Assembly (NCBI GenBank): GCA_945861875.1
Contig: CAMAWC010000012.1
Span: 1-58,325 of the forward strand
Source of the DNA: Bordetella parapertussis
GTDB taxonomy: Bacteria; Pseudomonadota; Gammaproteobacteria; Burkholderiales; SG8-39
Direction of reading: 5' to 3'
DNA length: 58,325 bases
Numbering within the stretch: the first letter of the stretch is position 1; each line of letters starts with the position of its first letter. Below the pieces are notes generated by a model. The model searched no databases and was not told where the DNA came from. It worked only from the letters and a program-made list of their open reading frames with translations. Positions 8,879 to 17,670 of the stretch are shown here, in pieces. The translations under genes and the position numbers were made by a program.

Positions 8879-9053
8879 CCGTGGCCGAATGGCACTTACT
8901 TAAGCAAATTCCGTCATTCCGGGGCCGCGCAGCGGAACCCGGAATCCATGGGGTTCGTTGCTCAAGTACAAACTCAACCCCATGGATCCCCGCTTTCGCG
9001 GGGATGACGACAATCGCGAGTGAAGGGCTTAAGTAAGTACCATTCGGCCATGG
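8879..9053. repeat. 175-bp element with 27-bp terminal inverted repeats around a 96-bp palindromic repeat
   Basis: The left arm (8879-8905) and the reverse complement of the right arm (9027-9053) agree at 25 of 27 positions. Inside lies a 96-bp palindromic unit (8913-9008) beginning GTCATTCC and ending GGGGATGAC; the same unit recurs at 21023-21118 and in part at 54508-54540. The nested structure looks like a non-autonomous MITE- or REP-type element sitting between two genes. It has no coding capacity. Confidence 0.7.
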
Positions 9054-9085
9054 CGCTCTTTTGCAAACCCTGGGATAAGAGCCGA

Positions 9086-9925
9086 CTAGCGTGGCGCCAT
9101 GCGCTGTGCCTCCCACTTGCGCGTGGCGCCGCCTGCCGCTAGTGAGGTGCCGCTGATGCGATTGCTCTGGATGTGTCCGAAAAACCGCCGCACATTGCCG
9201 CGGCGGTCGCTTACGGCAAAGGTGATGAGATCGCCGCGCAAGGTGGCGTCGGTGAGGGGCAGCGTGTCGCCACCGGCAAGCACTTCCCCCGTGATCGTCT
9301 GGTAGCGCTGGGTGATGCGCAGCCGGTCGTCACGGCGCGACCCCGGACCGCCCAGCCGCAGTTGCCACATGCCGTTGGCCAGCGCCGGGACAACCCACAA
9401 ATAAGCGGTGCGTCCATCAACACTGAGCACCTCATCGGGCGCCCATTCCCCCAACCCGGCCTGCAAGGCGAGCACGCGCGAGCCCGGTTTGAGCGCGAAC
9501 AGCCGTGGGCCCAGTTGCGAAGCTGGTGCTCCAGCAGTGGAGGCGACGGGGCTGGACACGACGACAACGCTCGCCTTGGCCAGATCGGCCTCCAGTGCGT
9601 CGCCTTTGGCAAAGCTGGCGCGACCCGCAAGTCCCATGCTTTGCGCCCGCTGGGTGTTGAGCGCGACCACGGTCGCGTCGGCGTCGATGCCGTGCGCACG
9701 CGCGCCAAAGCGGCGCGTGGCCGCGAGCACGATGCGGCCGTCGCCGGTGCCCAGGTCGATGAGGTAATCGGCCGGACCCAGTTTGGCCGCGCGCAGCATG
9801 CGTTCTACCATGGCTTCGCCCGGCAGCAGCGACGCCAAGGGTTCGGCGGCGCGCGCTGGGGTGACAAGCAGCAGGGTTACAAAAACCCGGGCGAGACAGG
9901 CGGTGAAGGCCGGCGCTCGCAACAT
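9086..9925 (-). CDS. Signal-peptide-bearing class I methyltransferase-fold protein
   Basis: This 279-residue protein opens with a Sec-type signal (cleavage likely after TPARA, residues 1-27). A Rossmann methyltransferase core follows: motif I IDLGTGDGRIVLAA, an acidic residue in HGIDADATVV, and KGDALEADL. The last 110 residues (from about 170) form a beta-rich region with QRYQTITGEVL and GDLITFAVSD. Because SAM is cytosolic, an exported SAM-dependent enzyme is unexpected; the domain may be repurposed, or the signal may act as a membrane anchor. The next gene leftward-upstream is DUF2905, 2 bp away. Confidence 0.7.
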   Translation of the reverse strand: MLRAPAFTACLARVFVTLLLVTPARAAEPLASLLPGEAMVERMLRAAKLGPADYLIDLGTGDGRIVLAATRRFGARAHGIDADATVVALNTQRAQSMGLAGRASFAKGDALEADLAKASVVVVSSPVASTAGAPASQLGPRLFALKPGSRVLALQAGLGEWAPDEVLSVDGRTAYLWVVPALANGMWQLRLGGPGSRRDDRLRITQRYQTITGEVLAGGDTLPLTDATLRGDLITFAVSDRRGNVRRFFGHIQSNRISGTSLAAGGATRKWEAQRMAPR

Positions 9926-9927
9926 GG

Positions 9928-10122
9928 CTAGACCACCCGGCTTACCAGGGTGAGCAGCAGCGACAACAGAATGGTCGTGGTGAAAGGCAGCGGGTAGGTG
10001 CGGCCGCGCATGCGAATCGTGACATCACCGGGCAGTCGGCCAAGGCCCAGCCGTGCCAGCCAGGGTGAAAGCGCGGTGAGCACCGCCAGCGCAACGACCA
10101 GAATGAGCAGCCACTTGAGCAT
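9928..10122 (-). CDS. DUF2905 small membrane protein
   Basis: This 64-residue protein has two hydrophobic segments (1-22 and 48-62) flanking the family signature LGRLPGDVTIRMRGRTYPLPFTT. DUF2905 proteins are conserved in bacteria without a known function. It ends 2 bp before the methyltransferase-fold gene, so the two are probably co-transcribed. Confidence 0.85.
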   Translation of the reverse strand: MLKWLLILVVALAVLTALSPWLARLGLGRLPGDVTIRMRGRTYPLPFTTTILLSLLLTLVSRVV

Positions 10123-10167
10123 GCGCTATCCTACTCCGCTACCCGTGTTCCCGCCCGGTGTTAACGC

Positions 10168-10179
10168 GTACACGTGTAC
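10168..10179. promoter_or_regulatory. 12-bp perfect palindrome GTACACGTGTAC
   Basis: An isolated perfect palindrome lies in the divergent gap between the DUF2905 gene and the GST at 10310. Its symmetry suits a dimeric regulator, but no family consensus is recognised. Confidence 0.25.
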
Positions 10180-10309
10180 ACTTTGCGTCCCGGCGTGGCG
10201 TGAGCTTGCGCCGACAGATGCGGCGGATAACGCCACCGATCAATGCGTGCTGATTTTCCGGCAAATCGGATGCGGGGCAGGTCAGCACGGCAACAGCAGG
10301 AGAGCGCAA

Positions 10310-10930
10310 ATGATTGAACTGTACACATGGGGCACGCCCAACGGGCGCAAGGTGTCCATCATGCTGGAGGAGTGCGGCCTGCCGTACAACACCCACAAGA
10401 TCAACATCGGCACCAATACCGAGCAATTCACCGCCGATTACCTGAAAATCAACCCCAACGGCAAGATTCCGTCCATTGTCGACACGGATGGTCCGGACGG
10501 CGCGCCGATCAGCCTGATGGAGTCGGGCGCGATCCTGATTTACCTCGCCGGCAAGACCGGCAAATTCCTGCCCAAGACCGATCGCGGCCGCTATAAGGCG
10601 CTCGAATGGCTGATGTTCCAGATGGGCGGGGTCGGGCCGATGTTCGGCCAGGTGCATCACTTTGTGCGCGCGGCCAAGGAAAAAGTCCCCTACGGCATTG
10701 AACGCTACAGCAAGGAAAAAGACCGCCTTTACGGCGTGCTCGACAAGCGCCTTGGCGAGATGCCCTACCTGGCCGGCGAATACTCCATCGCCGACATCGC
10801 CACCTATCCATGGGTTTCTCGCCATGAATGGCACCAGACCGACCTGAATGATTTCCCGCGTGTCAAACGCTGGTTCGACGCCATCAGCGCTCGCCCGGCG
10901 GTCAAGCGCGGCATGGCCGTGCCGGCCTGA
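10310..10930 (+). CDS. Glutathione S-transferase, YfcG/YghU-like disulfide-bond oxidoreductase
   Basis: It has 206 residues from the ATG at 10310, preceded by a clear AGGAG. MIELYTWGTPNGRKVSIMLEE, NPNGKIPSIVD, SLMESGAILIYLA and GGVGPMFGQVHHF closely follow the E. coli YfcG pattern, including the Thr-Pro-Asn motif used for glutathione and glutathione disulfide. Members reduce small disulfides with glutathione and often accept organic hydroperoxides. YSIADIATYPWV marks the C-terminal helical domain. It is cytosolic and monocistronic in appearance. Confidence 0.88.
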   Translation: MIELYTWGTPNGRKVSIMLEECGLPYNTHKINIGTNTEQFTADYLKINPNGKIPSIVDTDGPDGAPISLMESGAILIYLAGKTGKFLPKTDRGRYKALEWLMFQMGGVGPMFGQVHHFVRAAKEKVPYGIERYSKEKDRLYGVLDKRLGEMPYLAGEYSIADIATYPWVSRHEWHQTDLNDFPRVKRWFDAISARPAVKRGMAVPA

Positions 10931-10981
10931 GTCGGCTAACGGCGCCGGACACAACAGCCCATCATTTTACCGGGAGAGAGC

Positions 10982-11455
10982 ATGACCATCACCAACGAAC
11001 AACTCGCCGAGCTCTTGGCCGGCATCGCCCGTTCGCAGCAGGCGATCATTGACGCGGTCGATCGCGCCGAGCCCGGGTTCCGTAACACTCATCTCGTACC
11101 GGTATTGACGGTCGCCGCCAACATGCGCCTCGCCGAAGGCCGACTGCTTGACCTGCCATCGCGCATTCTGTTGCGTGGGCAGGGCCGTGCCGCGATGGAC
11201 ACTGCCACCGTCTTGCGCGACCTTGAGGCGATTCTCACCGGTGTGCCTGTGCCGCTTGCCGCCACCGCCGGCGCGCCGCAGCAGCTTCCGCCGGCGGCGC
11301 AGCGTGCCGCCGCCAAGGCCGCTGCCGCCGGTGGTGCCGTCGCACCGGCGGCAGCGGCAAGACCGCCCCCCGCGCCGGTGCCAGCTCCTGCAGCGGCACG
11401 TCCCGCACCGCCACCCCCTGGTGGCGATGACATGGACTTCACCGCCAAAACCTGA
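10982..11455 (+). CDS. Hypothetical protein with Ala/Pro-rich tail
   Basis: 157 residues, start with GGGAGAG upstream. Residues 1-85 look like a helical domain (TNEQLAELLAGIARSQQAIIDAVDRAEPG...). Residues 90-150 are a low-complexity Ala/Pro linker ending in GGDDMDFTAKT. No family recognised. It has no signal peptide or membrane segment. Confidence 0.6.
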   Translation: MTITNEQLAELLAGIARSQQAIIDAVDRAEPGFRNTHLVPVLTVAANMRLAEGRLLDLPSRILLRGQGRAAMDTATVLRDLEAILTGVPVPLAATAGAPQQLPPAAQRAAAKAAAAGGAVAPAAAARPPPAPVPAPAAARPAPPPPGGDDMDFTAKT

Positions 11456-11511
11456 ATAAACGCTGCGATAAGGCCGTGCCGCTAAGGGGCGCGCGGCAAG
11501 GCGCCGACCCG

Positions 11512-12813
11512 TCAGGGACGCTGCCCGGCCTTCACCGTCCAGCCGGCCTTGGCGAGTTCCTGTTGTGCACGCGCGCTGGTTTTGCCGGCGACCAGCAGGG
11601 TCTTTTGTTTTCCGGTGAGTTCCTTGCGCGTGGTGAAGCTGGCCGCGCCCTTGTCCCAGGAGGCGTAGTCCACCGCCACCGACACCACCAGGGCACCGTC
11701 CTTGGTGACCCCCACCGGGACGAGGTTGCTCATCTTGATCGATGCCAGCGGCCCCGATTTTTCGTGATGCAGGACCAGCATGCGCACCGAATCGACGAGG
11801 AAGCGCGCGCGTGTTTCGCCCTGGGTCACCGCCGCCGCGCGGATGACCGCGTCAATGCCGCCGATCTTGCCGAATCGCACCAGTGCTGCGGTCAGTCCGG
11901 TTTGCAGCGTCGGCGTGAACCACTTGCTGCGCAAAAAGTCGCGCACGACGCGCGCATCCACGCCCAGCGCGAGCAGCTTTTGCTCGTTCGCCTGCGCCAG
12001 GTCGAGGGGCGACTGGTTCCATACCGAATCGCGCACCGTGGCGTCGAAACTGACCGCCAGGCTTGCCGGTGCGGCAATCGCACCAATGGTCGAGCTGATG
12101 GCGAAATTTCCCGCGAACGTCGCTTGTGCGGCGTTATCGAGCAGCGGGCGCAGCACCGGATTGCTGGTGTAGGGGTCGATGCCCAGCTGCTTGGACCATT
12201 CGCGCCGCGCCTTGTTGTAGCCAAACGGATCGCCGGTGAAGGACGGCGGCTCGGGTTCGCCGGCGGGGGCCGCCTTGGCGGCGGGCTTGGCGCGCGAGGA
12301 GGTCATGTCGGAGGCGGTATCGCCAACCGCATTGGCCCCCTTTTTTGCCAGGTAGGCGAGGTTGCCAAACACCGTCTCGACACCCTTGCCGACGCTCTCC
12401 GCCGCCTTGCCCGGATCGCTTACCGCGGTTTCGGCGAATTTGCCCAGGGCCGTGGCGGAATTTTTCAATGCGTCCTGGAACGCCGCGCTCTGGCTGACTT
12501 TTTGCAGTTTTTCTATTGCCTGCAACTCGTGTACCCGCGCATTCAACATCGGAACACCGGTGACGGTAAATTTGCCGAAGTTCGACTCGATGACGAATAC
12601 GCCGAAATAATTATCGATCTTCACCGACTCGGCCAGCTTGTGCAGCGGACTCTTGATGGCCGTGGCCGGGGCGATGTCCGCGGCGGGCAGCGAAGGTGCG
12701 GGCTCGAAGGCCGCGGTGTTTTGCGCAATCGCGGGAGTCGTTGCAATCAGCGCGCCGGTGAAGAGCGTTGCGGCGAGGATGCCCTGGGTGTGGCGGGTAC
12801 GGAGGGTTTGCAT
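11512..12813 (-). CDS. Exported protein of unknown function
   Basis: 433 residues with a good Sec signal (MQTLRTRHTQGILAATLFTG to TPAIA). The mature part begins Ala/Pro-rich, then contains helical segments (LQKVSQSAAFQDALKNSATALGKFAETAV, GKAAESVGKGVETVFGNLAYLAKKGANAV) and a C-terminal mixed region ending in ASFTTRKELTGKQKTLLVAGK. No catalytic motif is evident, and I cannot assign a family. It may be specific to Betaproteobacteria. Confidence 0.65.
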   Translation of the reverse strand: MQTLRTRHTQGILAATLFTGALIATTPAIAQNTAAFEPAPSLPAADIAPATAIKSPLHKLAESVKIDNYFGVFVIESNFGKFTVTGVPMLNARVHELQAIEKLQKVSQSAAFQDALKNSATALGKFAETAVSDPGKAAESVGKGVETVFGNLAYLAKKGANAVGDTASDMTSSRAKPAAKAAPAGEPEPPSFTGDPFGYNKARREWSKQLGIDPYTSNPVLRPLLDNAAQATFAGNFAISSTIGAIAAPASLAVSFDATVRDSVWNQSPLDLAQANEQKLLALGVDARVVRDFLRSKWFTPTLQTGLTAALVRFGKIGGIDAVIRAAAVTQGETRARFLVDSVRMLVLHHEKSGPLASIKMSNLVPVGVTKDGALVVSVAVDYASWDKGAASFTTRKELTGKQKTLLVAGKTSARAQQELAKAGWTVKAGQRP

Positions 12814-12895
12814 GGCGAGGCCTTCTGGATGGACCCCGTCAGTATACGTTGACTCTTTCCCGCCCGGCCAGCCAGGGCCGGGCGACTAACGCGGA

Positions 12896-13450
12896 TTAAC
12901 GATAGCCCGGCGGTGGCGGCGGATAAGGTGTGCCCGCGGGCGGCAACGATGGCGTGACAACCGACGGGGCTTGCCGCGGCGGTACCGCCGCGACCGACTG
13001 GCCGCCCTGACGGGTCTCGAAGCGGCCTTGCACCGGAACCTTGTTGTTTTTTGCGTACATGCATTGCACATAGGCATTGTCGTAGCGCTGTTGCGCCGCG
13101 TAACCGGAGGCATAACCGCTGCCCGAGCCGACCATCGTGCCGGTCACCAGGCCGACGCCGGCGCCAACACCCGCGCCGCTGCTGCCGCCTATGGCGACGC
13201 CGGCGATCGCGCCCACCGCCGTGCCCACGGCTGCGCTCGCGACCATGCTTTCGTTCGCGGCCTGGCCGGGGTTGCTGCCGTTAACCTGGAGATTGGCAAA
13301 CTGCCTGCATTCCTGGTCGTCAAAGCGGAACTGGCCGAAGTCCTTGCCGCTACCGGGCAGCGCCATGACACTCGGACCCTGGGGAACGCTGACGCAGGCA
13401 CCAAGTAACAGCAGGCTGGACAGCAGCGAATGTTTCAGCACGGTATTCAT
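12896..13450 (-). CDS. Glycine-zipper lipoprotein
   Basis: The start at 13450 (MNTVLKHSLLSSLLLLGACVS) is chosen because it gives a lipoprotein signal with lipobox LLGAC and has GGGG at Shine-Dalgarno distance. About 184 residues. The centre carries a Gly-zipper stretch (AVGTAVGAIAGVAIGGSSGAGVGAGVG), typical of outer-membrane-associated YMGG/SLP-like proteins. The C-terminus is Pro-rich (PPPPPGYR). It begins only 2 bp after the stop of the upstream Gly/Tyr-rich gene, forming a two-gene envelope operon. Confidence 0.8.
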   Translation of the reverse strand: MNTVLKHSLLSSLLLLGACVSVPQGPSVMALPGSGKDFGQFRFDDQECRQFANLQVNGSNPGQAANESMVASAAVGTAVGAIAGVAIGGSSGAGVGAGVGLVTGTMVGSGSGYASGYAAQQRYDNAYVQCMYAKNNKVPVQGRFETRQGGQSVAAVPPRQAPSVVTPSLPPAGTPYPPPPPGYR

Positions 13451-13452
13451 AA

Positions 13453-13884
13453 TCACCCCTGTGGCGAGGGTACCGGTGCCACGCGTTTCCATGGACTGGC
13501 GCATTCCTTGACCCAAGGGTAATAGGCATTGGAATCGGCGCAGTAATACCACCATGCCTGTTGCGCTTGCGGGGCGGGTTGCGGAACCGGCTGAACCACC
13601 TGCGGCTGTTCGATATAGGTGATGGGCGCTGATGGAACGGTAATCACCGCCGGAGGATAGTAGTACCCGGGTCCATAGCCGTAGGCATAGGGCAAGCCGT
13701 AATAGGGATAGCCCGGGCCGTAAAAGCCGGGGCCGCCAAAATAAACACCGAAACCGACGCGTGGCCCGTAGTAACCACCATGACCGCCACGGCCGTAGTA
13801 AGGCCCGCCGGCGAGGGTCGACGCACTGGCAAGGCCGATGATGACGGCGAGGGCCAGTCCCAAAGCTGTGCTGATGCGTTTCAC
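13453..13884 (-). CDS. Exported Gly/Tyr/Pro-rich protein
   Basis: The GTG start at 13884 is preceded by GGAGA and gives a signal peptide VKRISTALGLALAVIIGLASASTLAGG. The mature protein of about 120 residues has a Gly-Tyr-Pro-rich first half (PYYGRGGHGGYYGP..., YGYGPGYYYPP) and a C-terminal WWYYCADSNAYYPWVKEC motif common in short exported betaproteobacterial proteins. Function unknown. It overlaps no gene and probably shares a transcript with the glycine-zipper lipoprotein. Confidence 0.7.
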   Translation of the reverse strand: MKRISTALGLALAVIIGLASASTLAGGPYYGRGGHGGYYGPRVGFGVYFGGPGFYGPGYPYYGLPYAYGYGPGYYYPPAVITVPSAPITYIEQPQVVQPVPQPAPQAQQAWWYYCADSNAYYPWVKECASPWKRVAPVPSPQG

Positions 13885-13991
13885 GGCGGCATTCTCCGCT
13901 GACTTGATGTGAAAATGGTAGTCCGCTTCGGCGGTCAGATGGGTAAGCAATTGTTACCAGGAGGGACGGCGTTTTCTACAAAACGCCAGGC

Positions 13992-14603
13992 TCAAGCCGG
14001 CTGTTTGTGAAACCCGGCAACAATCATCGCCAGCAGGCGGCCGAGCGCGAACAGGCACAGCATCGGGTCGAGCAAATAGTCCCAGAGATTGGCCGATTCA
14101 TACCAGCCGGTTGCCCAAGCCAGTACCGCCAGGGCAATCGACGCAGCGACCAGCGGCAGGCGAAGCAATTTGGCGAGGATGGCAACGAGCAACAATGCCG
14201 CAAGGAACCACGGCTCGCCAAAGCCCCATTGATAGGGATCGAGTTGCGTTGCGCCCAGTGCCAGCGGATAAAGCGCACAGCCGGCCGCCAGCGGCAGCAG
14301 CAGCGACGCGCGTTTGCGCATCGGGTCGGAGCCGCTTGCAGCGGTGCCCGCCTCCAATCCGCAACGCGACGCGGCCGCAAGGGCAAGCAACAGCACGCTG
14401 GTGATGCTCAAATCACCGATGGCGCCGCGCACATAGCCGGCGAAGGGCAGGTCGATTAATGGCAGCGGCAATAACATCAGCACGAACAGGCCGCCAAATA
14501 TTAATTTTGGCGTACGCGGCGCAAATCGGCCGGATAGCGAGGGCAACACCACGGCCGCGGCCAGCGCGACGCCGGCCAGCCCGGTCAGGTCGGTGAAGGG
14601 CAT
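13992..14603 (-). CDS. Polytopic membrane protein, last gene of the surface-glycan operon
   Basis: The ATG at 14603 overlaps the sialidase-like stop by one base (TGATG). 203 residues with about six hydrophobic segments (VALAAAVVLPSL, LIFGGLFVLMLLPLPLIDL, SITSVLLLALAAA, LLLPLAAGCALYPLAL, FLAALLLVAILAKLL, LPLVAASIALAVLAWATG) and an acidic Trp-Asp motif (ESANLWDYLLDP). No named family recognised. Coupling implies a role with the four upstream glycan genes, perhaps as a transporter or scaffold. Confidence 0.75.
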   Translation of the reverse strand: MPFTDLTGLAGVALAAAVVLPSLSGRFAPRTPKLIFGGLFVLMLLPLPLIDLPFAGYVRGAIGDLSITSVLLLALAAASRCGLEAGTAASGSDPMRKRASLLLPLAAGCALYPLALGATQLDPYQWGFGEPWFLAALLLVAILAKLLRLPLVAASIALAVLAWATGWYESANLWDYLLDPMLCLFALGRLLAMIVAGFHKQPA

Positions 14604-15958
14604 CACGGCGCGATCCTCGCTTCCTTCAGGCGCAGATCCAGCCAGGCGCGTGAAAATTCGATATGCTTGATGGCGCTGCGGTTCCAGGTATAGACGAGGT
14701 GTGCGTCGCCTTGCGCGCTGCGGATGATGTAGGGGTAGGAGAACTCGAAGCTGCAGCCTTGTGCGGCGCACTGGCGCTGCCGCGACGCCTCGGCCAGGGC
14801 GTCGATATCCTTTTGCGCCATTGCGCTGTCGCCGGCGGCTGCAAACCTGCGCGCCGTGGCGACAAACGCGCCCTCGGCCAGTCCGCCCCCCGGTCGCGGC
14901 ACTTGGTCTTCCAGTGCGGCCAGCGTGCGCCAGGTCTTGCCGCCATCACCCGAGGCGAGCAGCGATAGCGCATCGCGATTGGCCTCGATGTCGTTCGCCA
15001 CCACCAGCAGCGGGCCATCGGGCAGGCTGAATCCGGACACTGCGGCACTCGGATTGCGCAGCGCGGTTTTTTCCGCCGGCGTCCAGGTGCGGCCGGCATC
15101 GGCCGTGCCGGTGCCGATGACGCGATTGGCGCTCGCCTCCCCGGCGGCGCGCATCAGCACCTGCGCATGCGTGGCGTCACGTACCAGCACCACCGGTTGC
15201 AGGCTGCTGTAGCCGTGGCTCAAGCGCTGCTTGTCGAGTAGGGTTGCGTCGGCGGTGAGGCGCAGCAACTCGCCGAACTTGCCGAGGAACTCGTGATACA
15301 CCGGCAGCCCGATGCTGCCATCGGCGTACAAAATAGGTGTGCCCTTGACCAGGGTGCTGATATTGATAAATGGCGAGGTGATCAAGCGGCGCGCCGGCCC
15401 CCAGGTTTTGCCCTCATCACTTGAGCTGATTACCGTGATCGAGCTGCCGGCCCAGCCGCCGACCGAAACGGTGACAAAGAACAGGTGCAGCCGGCCATCG
15501 GCGACGCGTACCGGCACCGGATTGCCGAGCTTGCGAATGAAGCGCGACAAGGCTGACTGGGTGGTTTGGCGGTCGATGACAGTGGTCTCTTCCCCCCAGC
15601 GCGCCTGTTTCGGGTCGAACACGGCGCTGCGAATTTCGACATCCGCCGCGCCTTCGCGGCTGCCGGAAAACCAGAAGGCGCGCAGGCGGCCGTCCGCAAG
15701 CTCGACCAGCGACGCGGCGTGGCGGTGCGGGCCGGCAAGCGGGGTAAGGAAACGCGAACGCGGCGCGGCATCGGCCGATTGCGCTGTCCCGGAAATCGTT
15801 CCGGCCGCCTGCGCCTTGGCCGGCGCCTGGAACAAGCTCGCCGGGGGACGTTGCGCGGCCTTGTAGAAACCGGCGGCAAAGGCAATCAGGATGAGTGCCC
15901 ATACCCAGCTGCCGCCCCGCATCCGTCCGTGCGCCGCCGTGTTCAGGGCGCCATTCAT
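14603..15958 (-). CDS. Membrane-anchored sialidase-like (BNR/Asp-box) protein
   Basis: 451 residues: one N-terminal membrane anchor (WVWALILIAFAAGFYKAA, residues 18-35), then a six-bladed propeller. Three Asp-boxes are visible: SSDEGKTW, TADAGRTW and SGDGGKTW. The C-terminal block FSYPYIIRSAQGDAHLVYTW is typical of BNR_2 proteins. One Arg before the first blade (SGSREGA) could belong to a substrate triad, but I cannot confirm a full sialidase active site. The start overlaps the GT39 stop by 4 bp. Sialidase is a fold-level name; the sugar cleaved or bound is unknown. Confidence 0.8.
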   Translation of the reverse strand: MNGALNTAAHGRMRGGSWVWALILIAFAAGFYKAAQRPPASLFQAPAKAQAAGTISGTAQSADAAPRSRFLTPLAGPHRHAASLVELADGRLRAFWFSGSREGAADVEIRSAVFDPKQARWGEETTVIDRQTTQSALSRFIRKLGNPVPVRVADGRLHLFFVTVSVGGWAGSSITVISSSDEGKTWGPARRLITSPFINISTLVKGTPILYADGSIGLPVYHEFLGKFGELLRLTADATLLDKQRLSHGYSSLQPVVLVRDATHAQVLMRAAGEASANRVIGTGTADAGRTWTPAEKTALRNPSAAVSGFSLPDGPLLVVANDIEANRDALSLLASGDGGKTWRTLAALEDQVPRPGGGLAEGAFVATARRFAAAGDSAMAQKDIDALAEASRQRQCAAQGCSFEFSYPYIIRSAQGDAHLVYTWNRSAIKHIEFSRAWLDLRLKEARIAP

Positions 15959-17667
15959 CGCGCAGCCACCGCTGATTCGACCAGCAGTTCTTTCTGGAAA
16001 ATATTCTCGAACACCCTGCCGCAGAGAATCTCGTTGAGCTCGGCCGGGGAATGCCGGCCGCGCAAATCCAGCCGTTCGGCGATGACGCGGCAGCCGCTGC
16101 AGGGCGCGCCGGCCGCGGTGCCCAGCGGAAGGCGTACGGCAAACAAGGCGTAATGCCGCGCCAGTTCATCGGCTTTCGTGTCGCGCGTTTCGCGATAACC
16201 CTGAATATCCGCCGTGGGCAACAAGAAACGGTAGGCTTCGAACTTGGCGTTGAAATCATACGGCACCCATACCGGCTTGCCGGCGACCTGCAGTTGTGCT
16301 TCGGCGCTGAAATTCCCGCGCTCGCCGTCAAACGGGCGCAGGAAGGCCGCCGCCGATAAAAACACCAGCAGCACCGCCACCGTGGTGCCGGGGCGGGTGA
16401 GCGCCGGTAGCATCACTGCGGCCACCATGAACGCTGCTGCAGCCAGCAGCAGCAACCAGTAAGGCGGCGAATACAGGCCGTCGCCGGGGACGGCAGCCTG
16501 CAGCTGCAGTGACAGCCACACCAGCAGCGCCAGCGCCGCCGCGCAGACCATCAGCGTGGCGATGAACCAGCCGCGGTGCAGCCGCTCCCAGCCCAGCGCA
16601 CACAGCACCGCCAGCGCGGGCATCGCCGCGAGCAGGTAGCGGCTCGAGCGCTGGCTGGGCAGGCTGAAGACGAGGATCATCGCCAGCAACCACAGCCACA
16701 GCAGTTTTTCATCGTCGCTGAGTTGTTTGCGATGGCGCAGCGCATCGAACATCAGCGCCGCCACCGGCAGGGCGAGCAGGCCGGCGTTGAGCGGCAGGCC
16801 GAGGAACATGGTCCAGACGCTGGAGCTGCCCCACAACAGCTTGGACCAATACGACGCGCCGGCCGGGTCGAACTTGCCGGCGTTCTCCTTCATCACAAAT
16901 TCCTGCCATACCGCCTGCGGATCCGGGTCGAGCACAAACCACAGGCCGAACATGGCCAGTGAAATTACCGCGACCAGGAGCAGCTTGGGAACATCGCTGC
17001 GGATGAACTCGCCCAGCCGGTAATCGCGTCGCTGCAGATACCACCAGGCGAGTCCCACGCCCACCGGCAGCAACAGCGCAAAGGATTTGTACAGCAGGCC
17101 GATGCCGATGATGACGCCGAGCACCGCCGGCAGCCAGCGCGATGCGAACGCCCATTGTTTGCAGTAGAGCAGGATGAAGAACGGCAAAAACAGCCAGAAG
17201 GTTTCCGGCGCATTGGTCAGGAACGGCCGGCCATAGCGGTAGGTGCTGAAAAACGCCAGGAAGGCGAGCGCGGCGACCGCGCCGCGCGCAAAGTTTTGCG
17301 ACAGCCGCCAGCCGAGCAGGAACACCATCGTGGCCGTGAGCAAGGTGTAAATCACATTCGGGTAGCGCAAATTCCACAGCGTCCAGTCTTGTCCCTGCCC
17401 GGTCGAGGCCATGCCCTGCCAGAACAGCAGCGGCGGCTTGGTGTTGCGCATGGCATTGAGTTCGGATTGCAGCGGCAGCCAGTGACCCGAGGCGGCGGTC
17501 AGCCGCGTGATGTGGGCATAGACGTTCTCGTCGCCGTTTTTCGGGATGTGCTGGCTGTCGAGGCCGAAAAAATAGACTACTACGGCCAGCAGCATGGCCA
17601 GGCCGTAGAGCAGGGTACGCGAGCGCGAGCTTGGCGGCGGCCTGTGAGACGACATGTGTGACAACAT
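15955..17667 (-). CDS. Glycosyltransferase family 39 (ArnT/PMT-like) membrane enzyme
   Basis: 570 residues. About ten or more membrane segments follow the first (TLLYGLAMLLAVVVYFFGL). The first periplasmic loop carries the acidic motif NGDENVYAHI typical of GT39 catalysis, and NTKPPLLFWQGM is the ArnT-like KPPL signature. Such enzymes transfer a sugar from a polyprenyl-phosphate donor to lipid A or another periplasmic acceptor. The C-terminal periplasmic region (from about 440) is soluble. It follows GtrA after 3 bp and overlaps the sialidase-like gene by 4 bp. Confidence 0.88.
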   Translation of the reverse strand: MLSHMSSHRPPPSSRSRTLLYGLAMLLAVVVYFFGLDSQHIPKNGDENVYAHITRLTAASGHWLPLQSELNAMRNTKPPLLFWQGMASTGQGQDWTLWNLRYPNVIYTLLTATMVFLLGWRLSQNFARGAVAALAFLAFFSTYRYGRPFLTNAPETFWLFLPFFILLYCKQWAFASRWLPAVLGVIIGIGLLYKSFALLLPVGVGLAWWYLQRRDYRLGEFIRSDVPKLLLVAVISLAMFGLWFVLDPDPQAVWQEFVMKENAGKFDPAGASYWSKLLWGSSSVWTMFLGLPLNAGLLALPVAALMFDALRHRKQLSDDEKLLWLWLLAMILVFSLPSQRSSRYLLAAMPALAVLCALGWERLHRGWFIATLMVCAAALALLVWLSLQLQAAVPGDGLYSPPYWLLLLAAAAFMVAAVMLPALTRPGTTVAVLLVFLSAAAFLRPFDGERGNFSAEAQLQVAGKPVWVPYDFNAKFEAYRFLLPTADIQGYRETRDTKADELARHYALFAVRLPLGTAAGAPCSGCRVIAERLDLRGRHSPAELNEILCGRVFENIFQKELLVESAVAAR

Positions 17668-17670
17668 CAG

